A stretch of 64,000 bases of DNA from Ciona savignyi (taxonomy: Eukaryota > Chordata > Ascidiacea > Phlebobranchia > Cionidae): the NCBI GenBank assembly GCA_000149265.1, contig CH002614.1:566396-630395 (forward strand), written 5' to 3'. The notes below the pieces were generated by a model. The model saw only the letters and a list, made by a program, of their open reading frames with translations. It did not search any database and was not told where the DNA came from. This document shows positions 60,101-64,000 of this stretch, in pieces. The first letter of the stretch is position 1, and each line of letters begins with the position of its first letter. Both the position numbers and the translations under genes were made by a program.

Positions 60101-63100
60101 TTTTAATAAAATATCCCTAACTCTCCACTCACTACAAGAGTCTGAACAATAAAATGCGATAACATTGATTATAAAACATTACTCTGTGAACTAACACCGT
60201 AAAGTATTTTATCACTGAAATCCACCTTATCATAGCCTGAGATGTGAAATCGAGGTTTACTTTGACAAACTCTAAAACAGCCCAGGCTTCTGATACACTC
60301 AATGTATTACTCACTATAATTTCCCTTGTGTCTAATAACAGGACGAAATATTTTGTCTAAAAAAACTCAAACACCTGAGCGGATTAGTAACAATAGCCGT
60401 CGAAATCACGATTATAAAGTATCGCCCTCGCCGCGTAATCAGTTGAACCCGATTTAACACGCGGTTTCTCACCAACAGGCTAAGCTCCTGTCCATACCTA
60501 TCAATGCTCATCTGCATCTCATAAATCACGCTGCTTTTCTACGAGCATCGGTTATTTTAAGCCGGCGTGGGCAGAAAAAGGGAGTCTGCATCCAGGTTGT
60601 CGCCGGAGCAAAATTTCTCTTTCCCGAGTTCTCGCAGACGGACCTCATTGTCTGTGTCGCGACCGTGGAAAAGAAGTGATTTTTAAATCAGCGGCTGACG
60701 CGTATGGGATTACAATGAAATAAACCAACTGCGTCCAAAGCACTTTTCAGTACGAATTTCCCATTAGTTGCGTATATTTATCTCATTTACTTTATACTTA
60801 CTGGCATTCATCTAGTTTCAAATTAATTTAAAGAAGTCAGATACCGAGGTCAAACATGAATACACACATAAGTGCACCGGCAGTTTAACTACTTCCATAA
60901 ACCATGATTGTTAAAACAACAGGTTGAGAATCGGATCGTTATTATTTTGCCAATAAAAACACGAGATGCACCGTTAACCATAAGAGCTACTTTCGCCCGT
61001 GGAAAGTGACTTAAAGACTGGAGGGCGTTTCTTAAATTGTATGCTTTTAAAGCTACGTCCACGCGTAGCAAACTATCCTATTTGAACACATTAACATTCG
61101 ATGCATCGCAGCTGTTCAATAACCCGTAACAAAACATTACATCACAACTTTAAAATTACCGATTCCAGACGAAAATGAAAACCAGACTTTGTCATTTCAA
61201 CCGCGATTGGATGACATACATATTGGAACGGTCTATGACGACAGATAAACAAGTAAATGGCGCCTCATTACGTAAGGTTATTAATAGTGACATTGTGTAG
61301 TACAATGAAGTATATACTCGTATAAAATAAGTGTTTATATACATTTAGGTGTTTTTTTAATAACGAATTACTGGTTTCGCTTTACCACATCTTAATCAAT
61401 ACCAATAGGTTCAACTATTTTCGGTTCTCTATGCTTTACATCTCGAAAGCCAAGGGTCATCTGGCTGTGCTTTCGGATAGTTGGTCTATTCAGGCTTGGG
61501 CGATTTCAGATGGCGATTTCGTGACGTCATGGAGACTGAACAAACAACGGAAGTGACCTGAGCTTTTGATTGCAATAAATCAAATGAACAACGAGATGTC
61601 TTTCGTCTGGTCAAGTATGACTGATCTCTATCACCAAAACAACATTCCCAGTTATATTTAGTCAAAAGGTAATGAATACATAATTTTTCAAAAACTTGAA
61701 ATTCTAGAATGGGGAGATTTTGTGGCAGAACGGATAAATAGCGTAACTCCCTATCACGACGATATAAGCACTGCAATGGCGGTTACTGATTTGAACCTGT
61801 TGCAATTTAAAAATATAAGATGATTTTCATGTATTTAGTAAAAATTATGTTTCTAAATATACAAATCGGTAGTAATTATTTTACCGCAGCCCTTATGGTA
61901 TCAAGTTTTTTAAACAACTAAAATATAAAATACATTTTATATATAAATTAAAATTTTAATATATATATAGAACGTTACCTTAGTTGGGCTATTGCATTGG
62001 TTTTAATATTATGGAGAAAAATGTTTTCATATATTAATACTCAATATAGTATTCTGGTAAATAAGTAAACACGTTAAATCGGATAAAACAGCTAATTCAC
62101 TAAACTGCCTTATGCAGAGAATGTGGGATTGCATATGACATTTATTTTAGGTATAAATCGCTAAAAAAATTGATTTTGCCGCCATTTACTTTCACGAATG
62201 TTTCCGGTGATATTTGGCGCGACTAAATCCACAGACAATTTAAAATGGTGTGAGATCTAAAGGATAACTGAAAACATGAAATAGATCTGGCGCTTCAATA
62301 ACTTAATTCAACAAGATTGATGTCACTAAACTCCGCGAGTTAAATCCTCGTCCAAACCTCCGGGATAGAACTAGTATCATTATTCCGGTGGCTAAGATAC
62401 GCCTTTAATCCCTTTGATCCCACATACCCGCACATCACGTCGGATAACTTTAAAAATCTGTCTGAGAACAAAGTCGGAGTGTGCGCCTTTCTACTGCTAC
62501 GATGGAAGAACCGATTAAAGAAGTTTTAAGAAACAAAACAGCCAATGGAAGGATCCAGTAAAAAAACAGGAGATTATTCTTTCATATTATTTTTCATTTT
62601 CTTTTTTCGTTCGTTGTTTTCTTATTCATTAGGTTTACTTGAACGCTTATCACATGTAAAATCTGTTCTCTCGTCAAAAGTTTTAATGAATCGGTTGTCT
62701 GACCAGTTACAAGTGTGTTGACAATAGTTTCTACCCAAGTATCATTACAAGTAAGGTCTTTTTTGTGTGGGCAGCACTGTTTTACTGAGTCACATTTTGC
62801 AGACTGGATTTTTAGACAGTGAGTGTCTCACGGTCATGAATAAGCTTATATGACTATGGAGTTACTTATAATGCAAATAAGTGCGATCAAAGCATCATTT
62901 TCCGATTGATCGCATTCTTGCATCGAACACCAAATGGCATGCGGTGACATTTAAAAAAGGTTTCCTTTTTGTAAAAATCGTCTCAAACCTGGAGTAGGAT
63001 TAAGCGCACAGAACACATATGTCGTGTTTTCGCATAAATTGTAATGATTTCATATACGTTTCACGCGCTATATGTCACACGTACGATAAACATATTTATA

Positions 63101-64000
63101 AACACATCAATTTTTACGGGGGCGATTCTGGCCGCTCAATTGAATTCGCAGCTTTCAGCAAGCAGCGAATACAAGCAAACCTGACCACATGCAAGACCAC
63201 GATCGCCACAAACCTAAATTCCAGCTACCCGCAACGCAGTCACGTAGGTCACGGCTATTTGTAATACACCGCTTATGAATCGGGCTTTTGTTTTCGGAAC
63301 TACGAGTTTAAAAATAAACCTATGATATGCAGGCAATGTTTCAAGTTAACCTTCAGAGCTGTATAACACTTCGCCGACGGGGTGCAGGGATTTTCCTCCA
63401 ACGGAAACGTCACATCAAAGATAAAACAAAACAATAGCATAATTTTTTTCCTTTTTAGCACACTTTGTGGCATTTTTTAACTGTCTGGAAAATAATTAGC
63501 ATACTAAGCTTGTCAAGCCACCTCCTAACTAAGTATCACGGTAGCTACTAATTATGGGCTCAGTGCTGAGTATTACACAAGCTCTTTGCGAATCAGAAGC
63601 CCGATTATACATACTTAATTTCCTTAAATATTAAATAGCAACAAAATACATGACATGTAATAAATGCTCAAGGAGTATTAAAACAATGCCATGTAATAAT
63701 ATGATTAGATCCTCACAATCCTGTCAACTTACTGTTATTTGCCATTTATACGGCATTATTACCCAATTTACCATGCAATAGAACAAATTAATCAAACAAG
63801 AATTTTTTTTGGGAAACGCGCAGAATTTACTCTCCTGAAATTGACGGTGGTCGCGTTCTTCGTGGGTGTACCTTGCCATAAATCGACTGAAGTCCATAAA
63901 CAGCGATTTTCTCATTATAATCCTCAAATTCTTAATTGAACTATATCTTTGACAAAACAAGTTTTCACCTCTCACTCAGCCTTATTAATACCGCCAAATA
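60101..64000. other. Upstream region of the giant gene
   Basis: This region holds the presumed promoter and leader of the minus-strand matrix gene. Only short, unconvincing ORFs are present on either strand (for example 63019-63264 plus). A GC-richer segment at about 60540-60700 is a candidate proximal regulatory region, and 62885-62930 contains a near-palindrome (GTGCGATCAAAG...GATTGATCGCATT). No TATA box or gene was recognised. Confidence 0.4.

Overview
The window looks like AT-rich nuclear DNA of an invertebrate chordate, most likely a solitary ascidian of the Ciona type. The reasons are compact intron-rich genes, chordate-style FN3, VWA, CCP and collagen domains, many short tRNA-derived repeats, and a possible trans-splice acceptor just upstream of a start codon. 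The species is an inference. One run of 558 N (52368-52925) is an assembly gap.

Left part (1-23200). A block of at least 9 kb occurs twice in direct orientation (1-9058 and 13824-22296). Each copy carries a plus-strand EDEM1-type gene (GH47 mannosidase-like lectin of ER-associated degradation) and, on the minus strand to its left, exons of a small cysteine-rich gene. A Kazal-type protease inhibitor lies next to the second copy. The right EDEM1 copy is intact: 12 exons, 1716 nt, 571 codons plus stop. The left copy is broken in exon 11 and has lost its C-terminal codons where a BEL/Pao-type retroelement fossil begins. That fossil and degenerate tandem repeats fill 9059-12900 between the copies. 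A non-autonomous hAT element (4661-5171, 8-bp target duplication) sits in the left copy only; the right copy keeps the exact empty site.

Central and right part (24247-60100). One very long minus-strand gene fills about 36 kb. Reading 5' to 3' it encodes a signal peptide, a very basic segment, two FN3 domains, a serine-rich linker, a VWA domain, about 41 six-cysteine (selectin-type) CCP/sushi domains, a second VWA domain and an interrupted collagen triple helix. Splice phases agree from exon to exon wherever I checked them. The product should be a secreted extracellular-matrix protein of roughly 3,500 residues. VWA, FN3 and collagen recall FACIT collagens, but I know of no described FACIT with a 41-module CCP array between two VWA domains. 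Its CCP exons fall into three intron designs that record repeated multi-exon duplication. Its introns hold two tRNA-derived repeat families and a 42-bp minisatellite that copies a splice donor four times. The EDEM1 gene and this gene are convergent.

The last 3.9 kb (60101-64000) lies upstream of the long gene; no coding sequence was recognised there.
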